Part shown: one piece after another, positions 17,194-25,677 of the stretch
How positions within the stretch are numbered: position 1 is the stretch's first letter
Layout of the letters: every line of letters begins with the position of its first letter
From: Holophagales bacterium
GTDB lineage: Bacteria > Acidobacteriota > Thermoanaerobaculia > Multivoradales > Multivoraceae
Assembly (NCBI GenBank): GCA_009837885.1
Contig: VXSP01000032.1
Span: 1-64,000 of the forward strand
Direction: 5' to 3'
DNA length: 64,000 nucleotides
Notes under the pieces: generated by a model
What the model was told of the DNA's origin: nothing
The model's input: the letters and a program-made list of their open reading frames with translations, nothing else
Databases searched by the model: none
Made by a program: the position numbers and the translations under genes

Positions 17194-19412
17194 CCCGCGA
17201 GGCGGAAGGACCGGAACGCCGGTTCGAGTTCGACGACCTCACCGGCGCGGCTGCCCCGGCCGCGGTGGACGGGGCGCCGGACACCGGCTTCGAGGAGACC
17301 GTGCGCCGGCTGCTCGACCCCGGGAGCGGCCGGCGCAGCCTGCACTGGGGCCGCAGCTACCTGTACGAAGCCCGCTGGCGGCTCGCCGCCGAGGCCGCCG
17401 AGACGGCCGTGGTCGTCAAGCAGTTCCGGCATGACGATCTGCGCGCGCGGCTCCGCCGGCGCCGGCGCGGCAGCCGGGCTCGTCTGAGCTTCCGGGCCGC
17501 GCGCCGGCTCCGTCGTCTCGGCATCCCGACGCCGGAGCCGCTCCTCCATGCGGAATCGAACTCCATCGGCGGCCCGGCCTGGTACGTCTGCCGCCTCGTG
17601 CCGGAGGCGCTGGAGCTGCGCTACGTCCTGCGCGCCCTGAACGCCGGCACCGCAGCCGAGCAGTTTCCCGGAATCCACGCTCCGACTCTGTTGCGACGGG
17701 TCGGCGCGCTGGCGGCGGAGTTGCACCGCCACGGCGTCTGGTTCAGGGACCTGACCTCCGGCAACGTCCTCCTCTCGGAGCCGACGACCGACGCGGAACT
17801 GTTCCTGGTCGACCTGAACCGCGCCCGTTTCCGGCGACGGCTGTCGACCAGTCAGCGACTGAGGGACCTCAGCCGGATGCCGGTGCTGCGGCCGGAGGAC
17901 CGGGTCGAGTACCTGGCCGGCTACCGGCCCGGCGGGCTGCCGCGGTTTCAGCGGATCTGGTTCGAGATCTGCCACCGCGGCTTCCGTTTCAAGCTGGGTT
18001 CGAAGCAGGGCGCGCGCCGGGGCCTGCGTCGTCTGGCCGATCTCCTGCTGCCGCGCCGGCGCGCCCACCCCCACGTCCCCGACGCGGCACGGGGGGCGAC
18101 GGCCACCGAGCGCACGGTCTGGGATCCACTGACCGATCAGCCCCACCAGCAGGCCAGTCGCGGCCAGCGCCTCGGCGTGCGCCTGCGCGACGCCGGCCAC
18201 CACGCGCGGCCGCTGCTTCGATCGGCCGCGCCGCTGTTCCGGTCGGTCGTGGAGGCGCGCAGCAGACGGCGTGCCCTCGACCGCGCACCGGCACCGGTTG
18301 CCTTCGGCGGCCTTGGCGTCGCGGTCGGCCCCGGCTCGGTGCCGGTCGCTTCCCTGGCGGGGGCGATCGACGATCTCGGAGTCGACAACGTGCTCCTGCG
18401 CTTCCACCTCTGGCAGGGCGTCGACCCCGGCCTGCTGGAACTGGCGCAGACACTACGCAGTCGCGAACGGCCCGTCGACCTGGTGTTCCAGTTCAGCCAG
18501 GACCGCTCGCTGGTCCGGGACGCCGGCCTCTGGCGGCGGCGGGTCGAGGAAGCGGCGGCCGCGCTCGCGCCCTGCGGACGCCGGTTTCTGATCGGTCAGG
18601 CGCCCAATCGCAGCAAGTGGGGCGTCTGGCGACCCGGGGACTACTGGAGCCTGCTGGAAGCCGGCGCCGCCGCGGTGCGGGCTGAGTGCTCCGACGCCTG
18701 CGTTCTCGCCCCCGCGGTGATCGACTTCGAGCCTCACGCGACAGCCGGACTGATTCACTCGGGGCTGCCGGAGCGCCGCTTCGACATTCTGGCCAGCCAG
18801 CTCTACGTCGACCGGCGGGGTGCGCCCGAGAACCGCCAGCTCGGCTTCGACCTCGCCGGCAAGCTGGCGGTTCTGGGTTCCCTGGCTCGCAGGGCCCCGG
18901 ACTGCGCGTCGGGCCGGAGCTGGGTCACCGAGTTCAACTGGCCGCTCGCGGAGGGTCCGCACGCGCCCGCGGGCCGCGACGTCGCGGTGGACGAGGACGC
19001 CCAGGCCAGCTACCTGGTCCGCTACGCGCTGGAGGCCCTGGGCAGCGGCCTGGCGGAGCGCGTCTACTGGTGGCAGTTGGCGGCCGCGGGCTACGGCCTG
19101 CTCGATCCCCGGGGCGATGGCCTCCGGCAGCGTCCTGCCTGGCTCGCGCTCCGTCAACTGCAGCGCGAGCTGGCCGGCACGGAGGTCCTGCGCCTGCGGA
19201 TGCCGTCCGGGCTGCGCGGCTACCGGGCGCTCCGTGGTGGCCGCGAGATCCGGGTCGTATGGGCCCTGGGCGATCGCGGTCGCTCCTACAACCCCCGAAG
19301 GGAGGTGCGGGCGGTGCGCGACCGCGACGGCCGGGACCTCGAGCGGGTTCCCGCCGTGCTCGGCGGGGCTCCCGTGTACCTCGAGTGCGAGACCGCCGGC
19401 CCGGCCGGCTGA
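17190..19412 (+). CDS. Two-domain protein: InaA/WaaP-type kinase fused to glycosidase-like TIM barrel
   Basis: One uninterrupted 740-residue frame. The TTG at 17190 overlaps the rng stop (TTGA). Residues about 50-270 resemble LPS core sugar kinases: VVVKQF supplies a candidate ATP lysine, FRDLTSGNVLL the catalytic aspartate and Asn, and FLVDLNRARF the metal-binding aspartate. Residues about 370-660 look like a clan-A glycoside hydrolase barrel: a candidate nucleophile Glu in SWVTEFNWPL and an acid/base-like region in GQAPNRSKWGVW, where the usual NEP is not kept. A small beta domain may close the protein. It lies directly before wzm-wzt, so a role in LPS or O-polysaccharide modification is inferred. 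The exact reaction is unknown, and the barrel might be inactive. Confidence 0.7.
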   Translation: MTREAEGPERRFEFDDLTGAAAPAAVDGAPDTGFEETVRRLLDPGSGRRSLHWGRSYLYEARWRLAAEAAETAVVVKQFRHDDLRARLRRRRRGSRARLSFRAARRLRRLGIPTPEPLLHAESNSIGGPAWYVCRLVPEALELRYVLRALNAGTAAEQFPGIHAPTLLRRVGALAAELHRHGVWFRDLTSGNVLLSEPTTDAELFLVDLNRARFRRRLSTSQRLRDLSRMPVLRPEDRVEYLAGYRPGGLPRFQRIWFEICHRGFRFKLGSKQGARRGLRRLADLLLPRRRAHPHVPDAARGATATERTVWDPLTDQPHQQASRGQRLGVRLRDAGHHARPLLRSAAPLFRSVVEARSRRRALDRAPAPVAFGGLGVAVGPGSVPVASLAGAIDDLGVDNVLLRFHLWQGVDPGLLELAQTLRSRERPVDLVFQFSQDRSLVRDAGLWRRRVEEAAAALAPCGRRFLIGQAPNRSKWGVWRPGDYWSLLEAGAAAVRAECSDACVLAPAVIDFEPHATAGLIHSGLPERRFDILASQLYVDRRGAPENRQLGFDLAGKLAVLGSLARRAPDCASGRSWVTEFNWPLAEGPHAPAGRDVAVDEDAQASYLVRYALEALGSGLAERVYWWQLAAAGYGLLDPRGDGLRQRPAWLALRQLQRELAGTEVLRLRMPSGLRGYRALRGGREIRVVWALGDRGRSYNPRREVRAVRDRDGRDLERVPAVLGGAPVYLECETAGPAG

Positions 19413-19480
19413 ACTCGAGGTGCGTCGAAGAACCGGACGATCGCTTCGTCCCGTCGGCGAGCCCCGCGAACCCAACTAAG

Positions 19481-20293
19481 ATGCTCGCGGCAATGGTCGA
19501 TGTGGCCCGATCACTGGTCCGCTACCGCAGCCTGCTCTGGACCCTGGTCATGCGGGAGCTGCGCGCGCGCTACAGGGGAAGCGTCCTGGGGTTCCTGTGG
19601 TCCCTGCTCAATCCGCTCCTGCTGCTCGCCGTCTACTCCTTCGTGTTCGGCATGATCCTGAAGCGCTCGGACCTGGTGGCGGTCGAGCCCTACGGGGTGT
19701 TCCTCGTGACCGGCCTGTTCCCCTGGATCTGGGTCTCCACCTCGCTGCTCGAAGGCTGCACGTCCCTCACCGCCAACGGCGGCCTGATCCGGAAGGCGGT
19801 GTTTCCCGTCGAGGTGCTGCCGGCGGTGGCGGTGACGGCGAACCTGGTGCACTTCCTCCTGGCGCTGCCGATCGTCGGTGTCGCGCTGGTCGCCGGCCGC
19901 CTGCTCGGCTATCCGATCTCGGGCTGGACGGCCGTCCTGCTGCCCGCGGTTCTCGCGATCGAGCTGGTCATGGTCGCCGGTCTCGCCTTCGCGCTGGCGG
20001 CTCTGTGCGTTCACTTCAAGGACGTGCGGGATCTCCTCGGCAATCTGCTCGTCCTGGCGTTCTTCCTGGCGCCGATCATCTACACCCTGAGCGATCTGCC
20101 GCCGCAGTTCGCGAAGGTCGTGCAACTGAACCCGATGACCTCTTTCACGACCGCGACCCAGGACCTTCTGTTCTTCGGCCGCCTGCCCGAACCCCATGTG
20201 TGGGCGATCATGGCCGCGATCGCCGCGGTGTCCTGGGTGCTGGGCGCCGGCCTCTTCTCGCGCCTCTCCGACACCCTGGCCGAGGCGGTCTGA
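19481..20293 (+). CDS. wzm: O-polysaccharide/teichoic-acid-type ABC exporter permease (Wzm-like)
   Basis: ABC-2 membrane subunit exporting an undecaprenyl-linked polysaccharide across the inner membrane. About 270 residues with six membrane segments. The family signature is MRELRARYRGSVLGFLWSLL followed by NPLLLLAVYSFVFG. FLAPIIYTLSDLP and LNPMTSFTTATQDLLF are typical of the C-terminal half. ATG at 19481 or 19493 are both possible. It is followed after one base by its ATPase gene. Confidence 0.92.
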   Translation: MLAAMVDVARSLVRYRSLLWTLVMRELRARYRGSVLGFLWSLLNPLLLLAVYSFVFGMILKRSDLVAVEPYGVFLVTGLFPWIWVSTSLLEGCTSLTANGGLIRKAVFPVEVLPAVAVTANLVHFLLALPIVGVALVAGRLLGYPISGWTAVLLPAVLAIELVMVAGLAFALAALCVHFKDVRDLLGNLLVLAFFLAPIIYTLSDLPPQFAKVVQLNPMTSFTTATQDLLFFGRLPEPHVWAIMAAIAAVSWVLGAGLFSRLSDTLAEAV

Positions 20294-20294
20294 G

Positions 20295-21635
20295 TTGAGT
20301 CCCCCGGCAGTCGCGGCGAGCGGCCTGTGCAAGCGCTACCGGCGCGCCGCCGGCGGCTACCGGCTGCGGACGCTGAAGAGCGCGCTGCTCGAGGGCAGCC
20401 TGACCGGGGGCCTGGCCTCGGCGGAAGTCGTCGAGGCCCTGACCGACGTCAGTTTCGAGGTCGCCGCCGGCGAGGCGGTGGGGATCATCGGCGGCAACGG
20501 TTCGGGCAAGTCGACGCTGATCAAGCTGGTGGCCGGCCTGCTGCCGCCGACCTCCGGGGAACTCTCGGTGAACGGGCGGGTCGCGGCCCTGATCGAGCTC
20601 GGCGCGGGCTTTCACCCCGAGATCTCCGGCCGCGAGAACATCTTCATCAACGGGGCGCTGCTCGGACTGAGCCGGCGCCGGATCGAGCAGCGCTACGACG
20701 ACATCGTGGAGTTCGCGGGCCTCGGCGACTTCATCGAAGAGCCGATCAAGTACTACTCCTCCGGCATGTACGTCCGGCTCGGCTTCTCGGTCGCCATTCA
20801 CACCGACCCGGAAGTCCTCCTGGTCGACGAGGTCCTCGCCGTCGGCGACGAGGAGTTCGTTCATCGTTGTCTGGCGCGGATCGAGGAGCACCTGGCCGGC
20901 GGCGGCACCCTGCTCGTGGTCAGCCACACGATGACGCTGATCGATGAGATCTGCGACCGGGCGATATGGCTGGACGGCGGACGGATCCGCGGTCTGGGGT
21001 CGACGCGACGGGTCATCGACGCCTACCTGGAGTCGGTGGCGGCGCGCGAGGGCGAGGCCCACGACCGTCGCCGTCTGGCGGATGAAGGCGGACAGGACCC
21101 GACGGCGTCCGCGGACGCTGCCGAAGAGGTCGGGCGCTGGGGCTCGGGGCAGGCCGAGATCGTGGCGGCGCGCCTGCTGGCCGGCGAGGAGCGGCAGGAG
21201 CGCTACCACGTCCGTTGCGGGGAAGCCGTGGCCTTCGAGCTCGACGTCGAGCCGAAGGAGGACCTGTCCGACTTCGTCTTCGGCGTCGGCGTCAAGACGC
21301 CGCGGGGCGTCGACTGCTGGGGCACGAACACCGATCTGGCCGGCTACCAGCCGCGCTCTCTGGCCGGGCCGGTGCGGGTGCGGCTCGTCTGTCCGGAGCT
21401 GCGGCTGGCGCCTGGCGAGTACACGGTGGATGTCGCGGTTCACGCCCGCGACGGCAGGGCGTACGATTACCGCCGCCGGGCGCTCCGGTTCACGGTGGCG
21501 GAGAGCACACAGCAGAGGAGCATCGGCCTCTACCTGCCCGACCATGAGTGGCAGGTGGAGACGATGGGCGCGCGGACCGACATCGACTGGCTCTCGCCCG
21601 GCCGCCAGGCCGGAGATCAACGGAGAATCGAATGA
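20295..21635 (+). CDS. wzt: Polysaccharide ABC exporter ATPase with C-terminal glycan-binding domain (Wzt-like)
   Basis: Energises the Wzm permease. A TTG at 20295, one base after the wzm stop, gives 446 residues. The ATPase covers about 1-250: Walker A is GGNGSGKST, the signature is YYSSGMYVRLGF, Walker B is VLLVDEVLAVGDE, and the H-loop is VVSHTM. A C-terminal beta domain (about 285-430) resembles the Wzt carbohydrate-binding domain that recognises the finished chain end. Such two-domain ATPases export O-antigens whose length is set by terminal modification, which makes the preceding kinase-fusion gene interesting. Confidence 0.92.
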   Translation: MSPPAVAASGLCKRYRRAAGGYRLRTLKSALLEGSLTGGLASAEVVEALTDVSFEVAAGEAVGIIGGNGSGKSTLIKLVAGLLPPTSGELSVNGRVAALIELGAGFHPEISGRENIFINGALLGLSRRRIEQRYDDIVEFAGLGDFIEEPIKYYSSGMYVRLGFSVAIHTDPEVLLVDEVLAVGDEEFVHRCLARIEEHLAGGGTLLVVSHTMTLIDEICDRAIWLDGGRIRGLGSTRRVIDAYLESVAAREGEAHDRRRLADEGGQDPTASADAAEEVGRWGSGQAEIVAARLLAGEERQERYHVRCGEAVAFELDVEPKEDLSDFVFGVGVKTPRGVDCWGTNTDLAGYQPRSLAGPVRVRLVCPELRLAPGEYTVDVAVHARDGRAYDYRRRALRFTVAESTQQRSIGLYLPDHEWQVETMGARTDIDWLSPGRQAGDQRRIE

Positions 21636-21946
21636 GCGACCAACCCAAGGAAGTACCGGGCGACCAGGATCCGTCTTCGTCGATCAACGTCAAGATCGGC
21701 GACGCCGAACTCAAGGGGGCCTACTCCAACCTGCTGCGCATCACCCACACGCGCGAGGAGTTCATCCTCGACTTCATCAACGTGGTTCCGCCCCAGGGCA
21801 TCGTCAGCGCCCGGATCGTGACCAGCCCCGGGCATCTCAAGCGGATCATCCGGGCCCTGGGCACGAATCTGCGGCGCTATGAAGAGGTCCACGGGGTGAT
21901 CGAGGAGGCGCCCGACCCGACGGAACAGTCGAGTCGCGTCAACTGA
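21632..21946 (+). CDS. DUF3467 family protein
   Basis: A 104-residue cytoplasmic protein without membrane segment. The core INVKIGDAELKGAYSNLLRI, EEFILDFINVVPPQG and ARIVTSPGHLKRIIRAL matches the DUF3467 pattern; the function is not known. Its ATG overlaps the wzt stop (ATGA), so it is translated together with the exporter, but the family is also found away from such genes. Confidence 0.85.
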   Translation: MSDQPKEVPGDQDPSSSINVKIGDAELKGAYSNLLRITHTREEFILDFINVVPPQGIVSARIVTSPGHLKRIIRALGTNLRRYEEVHGVIEEAPDPTEQSSRVN

Positions 21947-21961
21947 CGCGCTGGCTCTCGA

Positions 21962-21991
21962 TGCAATCGAAGCGAACGAGTGTCGATTGCA
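21962..21991. terminator. Hairpin between convergent genes
   Basis: TGCAATCGA (21962-21970) and TCGATTGCA (21983-21991) make a perfect 9-bp stem with a 12-base loop. It lies between the DUF3467 gene and the oppositely oriented acyl-CoA synthetase gene, as a bidirectional terminator would. There is no T-run on either side. Confidence 0.5.
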
Positions 21992-21996
21992 CCCGT

Positions 21997-23829
21997 TCAG
22001 CCTACGCGCTGGCTCTTGAGGTACATCGAGGCGATCACGTCGCGGTAGCGCTCGTTGACGATCTGCCTGCGGACCTTCAGCGTAGGCGTGATCTCGCCCT
22101 CCTCTAGCGTCAGTTCGCGCTCGAGCAGTCGGAACCGGCGCACGCGCTCGTGGGTCGGCAGCCGCTCGTTGGCGCGGTCGAGTACGCCCTGTACCAGCTC
22201 CTGGAGGCGCGGGTCCTGCCGGAGTTCCGAGGGATCCATGCCGGTGAACGGCGCCGGCGGCTCCGCGTAGTTGGGCACGATCAGCGCGTTGAGGTACGGG
22301 TAGCCGTCGCCGACCACGACCACCTGGGCGATCGCGGGGTGCGTGATCAGCATCTGCTCGATCGGCTGGGGCGCGACGTTCTTGCCGCCGCTCGTCACCA
22401 GAAGGTCCTTCTTGCGGTCCGTGATGTAGAGGTAGCCGTCGTCGTCGAGGCGGCCGATGTCGCCGGTGTGGAACCAGCCGTCCAGGTCGATCGCCTCGGC
22501 GGTGTCCTGGGGCTTCTTCCAGTAGCCCTGCATCAGGCCCTCGGTGCGGGCGAGGATCTCGCCGTCGTCCGCGATGCGCAGCTCGACCCCGGGAGCGGCC
22601 TTGCCGACCGAGCCGCGGCGGGAAGCGCCGGGGTACTCCACGGCCAGAACCGGCGCGGTCTCGGTCAGTCCATAGCCCTGGTAGAGGCGAATGCCGATCG
22701 CGTCGAAAAACTCGGCGACTTCGTTGGCGATCGCGGCGCCGCCGGAGATGGCGAAGCGCAGGCGGCCTCCGAAGCGCTGCTTGATCTTGCGGAACACCAG
22801 CCGGTCGGCGAGCAGGCCCTGGAGCGCCGCCCCGCCGCGCTCCGCCCGCCGCTTGCCGACCTTCAGGGCCCAGCCGATCAGCCGGCGGCGGGCCGGCGGC
22901 TGGCTCGCGAACAGGTTCTGGATGCGCAGGTAGGCACTCTCGTAGAGCCGGGGCACCGAGCACAGGACGGTGGGCCGCACGTCCGGCATCAGGCCGGCGA
23001 CCCGCTCGATCGCGGGGGAGTAGTGGATCGACACCCCGCGGTAGAAGAAGAGATAGTCGACGGTGCGCTCGAAGACGTGGGATAGCGGCAGGAAGGAGAG
23101 CGCCTGATCCTCCTCTCCCAGCGGGTAGAGCTCCTGGCAGGCCAGGATGTTCGAGACGAAGTTTCGGTGCGACAGGACGACGCCCTTGGGGTCGCCGGTG
23201 GTGCCGGAGGTGTAGATGATGCTCGCCGTGTCGTCCTGGCCGACCCGCCCGCTGAATGCCGCCAGGTCGGCGTCCGTGGCTGGCGGCGTGCCGGCGATCA
23301 GGGCTTCGAGATGGGTGCCGCCGGGGGCGGCGGCGTCCGCGTCCAGCGCCACCATCCGCAGCCCCCGCTGCTCGTTGCCGCCTCCGGCGTCCTCGCCGTT
23401 GCCGTGCGGAACGATGCCGGCGAGCAGGTCCCGTTTCGCCTTGTCGTCGTAGAAGACCCAGCCGGCGCCGCTGTCGAGCAGGATGTAGGCGACCTGGGGC
23501 GCGTTGAGGGTGGGATAGATCGGCACGGACACGGCGCCCACCAGGTGGCAGGCGAAGTCGACGATGTGCCACTCCGGGCGGTTGGTGGCGAACAGCGCCA
23601 CGCGGTCGCCCTTGCCCACGCCCCGCGACTCGAGCGCCTTCGCGGTCCGGCAGACGGCGTCCACGAACTCCCGGGCGGAGAACGACTCCGTCCGGCGATG
23701 GCGCCGGATGGACAGCAGGGCCTCGCGTTCGCCGTAGCGCTCGGCGACGACCCGGACCAGATCAGAAAGGGTTTCCAAGGAGAGAACGGTAACACCGCGC
23801 GGCGCGCACTGGGTGCGCCGGCGTGTCAT
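21997..23829 (-). CDS. Long-chain acyl-CoA synthetase (AMP-forming)
   Basis: Activates fatty acids to acyl-CoA through an acyl-adenylate. The AMP/ATP-binding motif is SIIYTSGTTGDPKGV, the central motif YQGYGLTETAPV, and the hinge region has DGWFHTGDIGRLDDDGYLYI with TDRKKDLLVTSGGKN. The length (~600 residues) fits the FadD/Faa group. The start is uncertain: ATG at 23829 overlaps sequence resembling repeat R2, and a TTG at 23778 (just before ETLSDLVRVV) may be the real start. Upstream are hairpins and then the YggS gene on the same strand. Confidence 0.92.
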   Translation of the reverse strand: MTRRRTQCAPRGVTVLSLETLSDLVRVVAERYGEREALLSIRRHRRTESFSAREFVDAVCRTAKALESRGVGKGDRVALFATNRPEWHIVDFACHLVGAVSVPIYPTLNAPQVAYILLDSGAGWVFYDDKAKRDLLAGIVPHGNGEDAGGGNEQRGLRMVALDADAAAPGGTHLEALIAGTPPATDADLAAFSGRVGQDDTASIIYTSGTTGDPKGVVLSHRNFVSNILACQELYPLGEEDQALSFLPLSHVFERTVDYLFFYRGVSIHYSPAIERVAGLMPDVRPTVLCSVPRLYESAYLRIQNLFASQPPARRRLIGWALKVGKRRAERGGAALQGLLADRLVFRKIKQRFGGRLRFAISGGAAIANEVAEFFDAIGIRLYQGYGLTETAPVLAVEYPGASRRGSVGKAAPGVELRIADDGEILARTEGLMQGYWKKPQDTAEAIDLDGWFHTGDIGRLDDDGYLYITDRKKDLLVTSGGKNVAPQPIEQMLITHPAIAQVVVVGDGYPYLNALIVPNYAEPPAPFTGMDPSELRQDPRLQELVQGVLDRANERLPTHERVRRFRLLERELTLEEGEITPTLKVRRQIVNERYRDVIASMYLKSQRVG

Positions 23830-23833
23830 CCGT
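23807..23833 (+). repeat. R2 mini-repeat, partial and interrupted copy 2
   Basis: CACTGGGTGCGCCGGCGT matches the left half of the R2 repeat. The expected right half (CCCGCCGGCATCCG plus GCGAAGCGG) appears about 70 bases further on, at 23893-23918. The bases between hold two unrelated hairpins, as if the repeat had been split by an insertion. Confidence 0.5.
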
Positions 23834-23888
23834 GCACCCGATGACGGGCGCACGGACTGTGACGCGTGTGGCGCGGATCGCGCCACAC
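23830..23888 (-). terminator. Two hairpins between the YggS and acyl-CoA synthetase genes
   Basis: CCGTGC (23830-23835) pairs with GCACGG (23850-23855), extended by a CCC/GGG pairing. GTGTGGCGCG (23866-23875) pairs perfectly with CGCGCCACAC (23879-23888) around a GAT loop. They lie downstream of the minus-strand YggS gene and could end its transcript, but no T-run follows. Confidence 0.45.
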
Positions 23889-23940
23889 GGGTTCCCGCCG
23901 GCATCCGACGCGAAGCGGCGGGCTCTGGAAGCGCGCCGCA

Positions 23941-24687
23941 CTATCGCGACGGTCGGGGACCGAACAACGCGGAACCGATCCGCACGTGGGTGGCGCCCTC
24001 GAGGACCGCGACCTCGAAGTCGGCGCTCATGCCCATCGACAGCCACCCCTCCCGGTCTCCGAAGAGGCCGTCCCGGGCCAGCCGGTCCCGCAGGCGCCTG
24101 AGCGCCGCGAAGTCGGACCGGAACTCGCGCGCGCCGGAGCGCTGGGGCGGAATCGCCATCAGGCCGCCGACCCGCAGATGGTCGAGTTCGCCCAGGCGCA
24201 CCATCGCTTCCGTGTCCTCGGGCAGGAACCCGTGCTTGCTGGGTTCGCGGCCGATGTTCACTTCCAGCAGGCAGCCGCGGACGCCGAGCCCCCGGCTGCC
24301 GAGCACGCGGTCGAGCCGCCCGGCGATCTTCGGCCGGTCGACCGCTTCGAACACGTCGAAGACATCGCAGGCGCGGGCCGCCTTGTTCGTCTGCAGCGGT
24401 CCGATCAGATGCCAGGCAACCCGGTCGCCATAGCCTGCTTCGAGCAGCGCCGCGCGGTGAGCCTCGCCTTCCTGGACGTGGTTCTCGCCGAGGATGCGGA
24501 GACCTGCGTCCAGCGCCCCGGCGATGCGCTGGAGCGGCTGACGCTTGCAGGCGCCGACCAGGGCGACGTCATCCGGCTGCCTGCCCGCCTGCCTGCATGC
24601 CTCCGCCAGCCGCTCCACTATCTCCGCGTAGCGTTCGGCTACCGCCGCGTCAGGGTTGGCCGCGGGCTTCCCCGGCGCCTCGTTCAG
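23941..24687 (-). CDS. YggS/PLPBP family pyridoxal-phosphate homeostasis protein
   Basis: Single-domain PLP-binding barrel with a role in vitamin B6 and amino-acid homeostasis; no enzyme activity is established for the family. The PLP lysine is in VALVGACKRQP (normally AVSKTKP), then ILGENHVQEG and WHLIGPLQTNKA. The phosphate-binding end reads LSMGMSADFEVAVLEGATHVRIGSALFG. About 248 residues if it begins at the CTG (24687) that overlaps the preceding stop as CTGA. No ATG fits, and a GTG near 24622 would cut into the first helix. The start is therefore unsettled. Confidence 0.85.
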   Translation of the reverse strand: MNEAPGKPAANPDAAVAERYAEIVERLAEACRQAGRQPDDVALVGACKRQPLQRIAGALDAGLRILGENHVQEGEAHRAALLEAGYGDRVAWHLIGPLQTNKAARACDVFDVFEAVDRPKIAGRLDRVLGSRGLGVRGCLLEVNIGREPSKHGFLPEDTEAMVRLGELDHLRVGGLMAIPPQRSGAREFRSDFAALRRLRDRLARDGLFGDREGWLSMGMSADFEVAVLEGATHVRIGSALFGPRPSR

Positions 24688-25424
24688 CCGGCCTCTCCGT
24701 CGTCCAGGTACAGAATCCGCTGGCAGGAGTCGCAGGGCACGAGCGCGCCCTGGGTCTGAATCTGCACGACGACCTGGGGCCTGATCCGGTAGTTGCAGAA
24801 CGAGCAGTGCCGGATGGGAGCGCCGGTGCTCTCCACGACTCCGATGGCCGCCAGGGGCGCCCCGCCGTGGCGGTCGAACAGGCGCTCGTACTGGAGCAGG
24901 GCGGCGGGCGGGAGGCGTTCGCGGAACACCTCGATCTGCCCCTCCAGCGCTTCGACCCGCTTGCGCATCTCGGGCTTCTGCTCTTCCCAAACGGCGAGCT
25001 GCTCCTGGTACTGCTCGTTCAGGGTCTCGAACGCGCCACGGATCTCGTCGAGCTGCGTCGACGCTTCGTCCTGGCGTTCGATGGCCTGCAGCGCCTCGTC
25101 GTCCGCTTCCCGCATCCTGGCGCGCACGGTGTCGATCTCGCTCAGAAGGGCGCCGTACTCGCGCTGCGTCGTCACGCGGGCGATCTGTTCCTGGTAGCGC
25201 TCGATGCTCTCCTTGCCCGTCGCCGCTTCCGTTTCCGCGGCGCGGCGCTCGAGTTCGGCCTGCTGCCACTCCTGCTCGAGCCGTTCGATCTCGCTGCGTT
25301 GATGCTCGTACTGGTCGTGGAGTTCCTGCATCGATTCGGGAACCCCGTCCAGCAGGGCGCGGCTGTGCGCGAGTTCCACGCTCGCCTGCTGCAGATCTAC
25401 GATCGTGTCGAGGACTCTTTCCAT
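24684..25424 (-). CDS. Coiled-coil protein with C4 zinc ribbon
   Basis: 246 residues. About 1-175 form a long charged coiled coil (MERVLDTIVDLQQASVELAH, then many E/Q/R heptads). The end carries two cysteine pairs, HCSFCNYRI and VPCDSCQRILY, a treble-clef/zinc-ribbon layout. This matches the C4-type zinc-ribbon family related to chlamydial CT398, proposed to contact sigma-54 or secretion components; no function can be assigned here. It lies upstream of the YggS gene on the same strand. Confidence 0.85.
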   Translation of the reverse strand: MERVLDTIVDLQQASVELAHSRALLDGVPESMQELHDQYEHQRSEIERLEQEWQQAELERRAAETEAATGKESIERYQEQIARVTTQREYGALLSEIDTVRARMREADDEALQAIERQDEASTQLDEIRGAFETLNEQYQEQLAVWEEQKPEMRKRVEALEGQIEVFRERLPPAALLQYERLFDRHGGAPLAAIGVVESTGAPIRHCSFCNYRIRPQVVVQIQTQGALVPCDSCQRILYLDDGEAG

Positions 25425-25482
25425 GCGCCGATTGTCAGAGGTTCCAGTGAGTTAGCGATCGCAGGCTCCGCAGTTCGCGGTG

Positions 25483-25555
25483 TGGGTCCACCTGGATTCG
25501 AACCAGGGACCTGCCGGTTATGAGCCGGATGCTCTAACCGCTGAGCTATGGACCC
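25483..25555 (-). tRNA. tRNA with CAU anticodon (tRNA-Met or tRNA-Ile2)
   Basis: Minus-strand 73-mer. The acceptor stem GGGTCCA pairs with TGGACCC, the D arm is GCTC..GAGC, and the T arm holds GGTTCGAATCC. The anticodon loop CTCATAA gives CAU. No initiator features (three G-C pairs in the anticodon stem with an unpaired 1-72) are seen, so it is an elongator Met or the lysidine-modified Ile2. The AGCGGTTA D loop resembles Ile2. CCA is not encoded. Confidence 0.9.
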
Positions 25556-25677
25556 TCAGGGCACCCGAGCGCAGTGCCGCAGTATAGCCCCACGATGCCG
25601 CTTCCTGGGTGCCCTGTCGCGACCTGGCTTGGGGTATAGTCCGCGACACGCAACAAGCGGTCCAAGGAGGCGCCAGA

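Noticed and set aside
23830..23904. N-terminal extension of the acyl-CoA synthetase from ATG 23904
   Set aside because: The extra residues are encoded by hairpins and repeat sequence and do not resemble the family.
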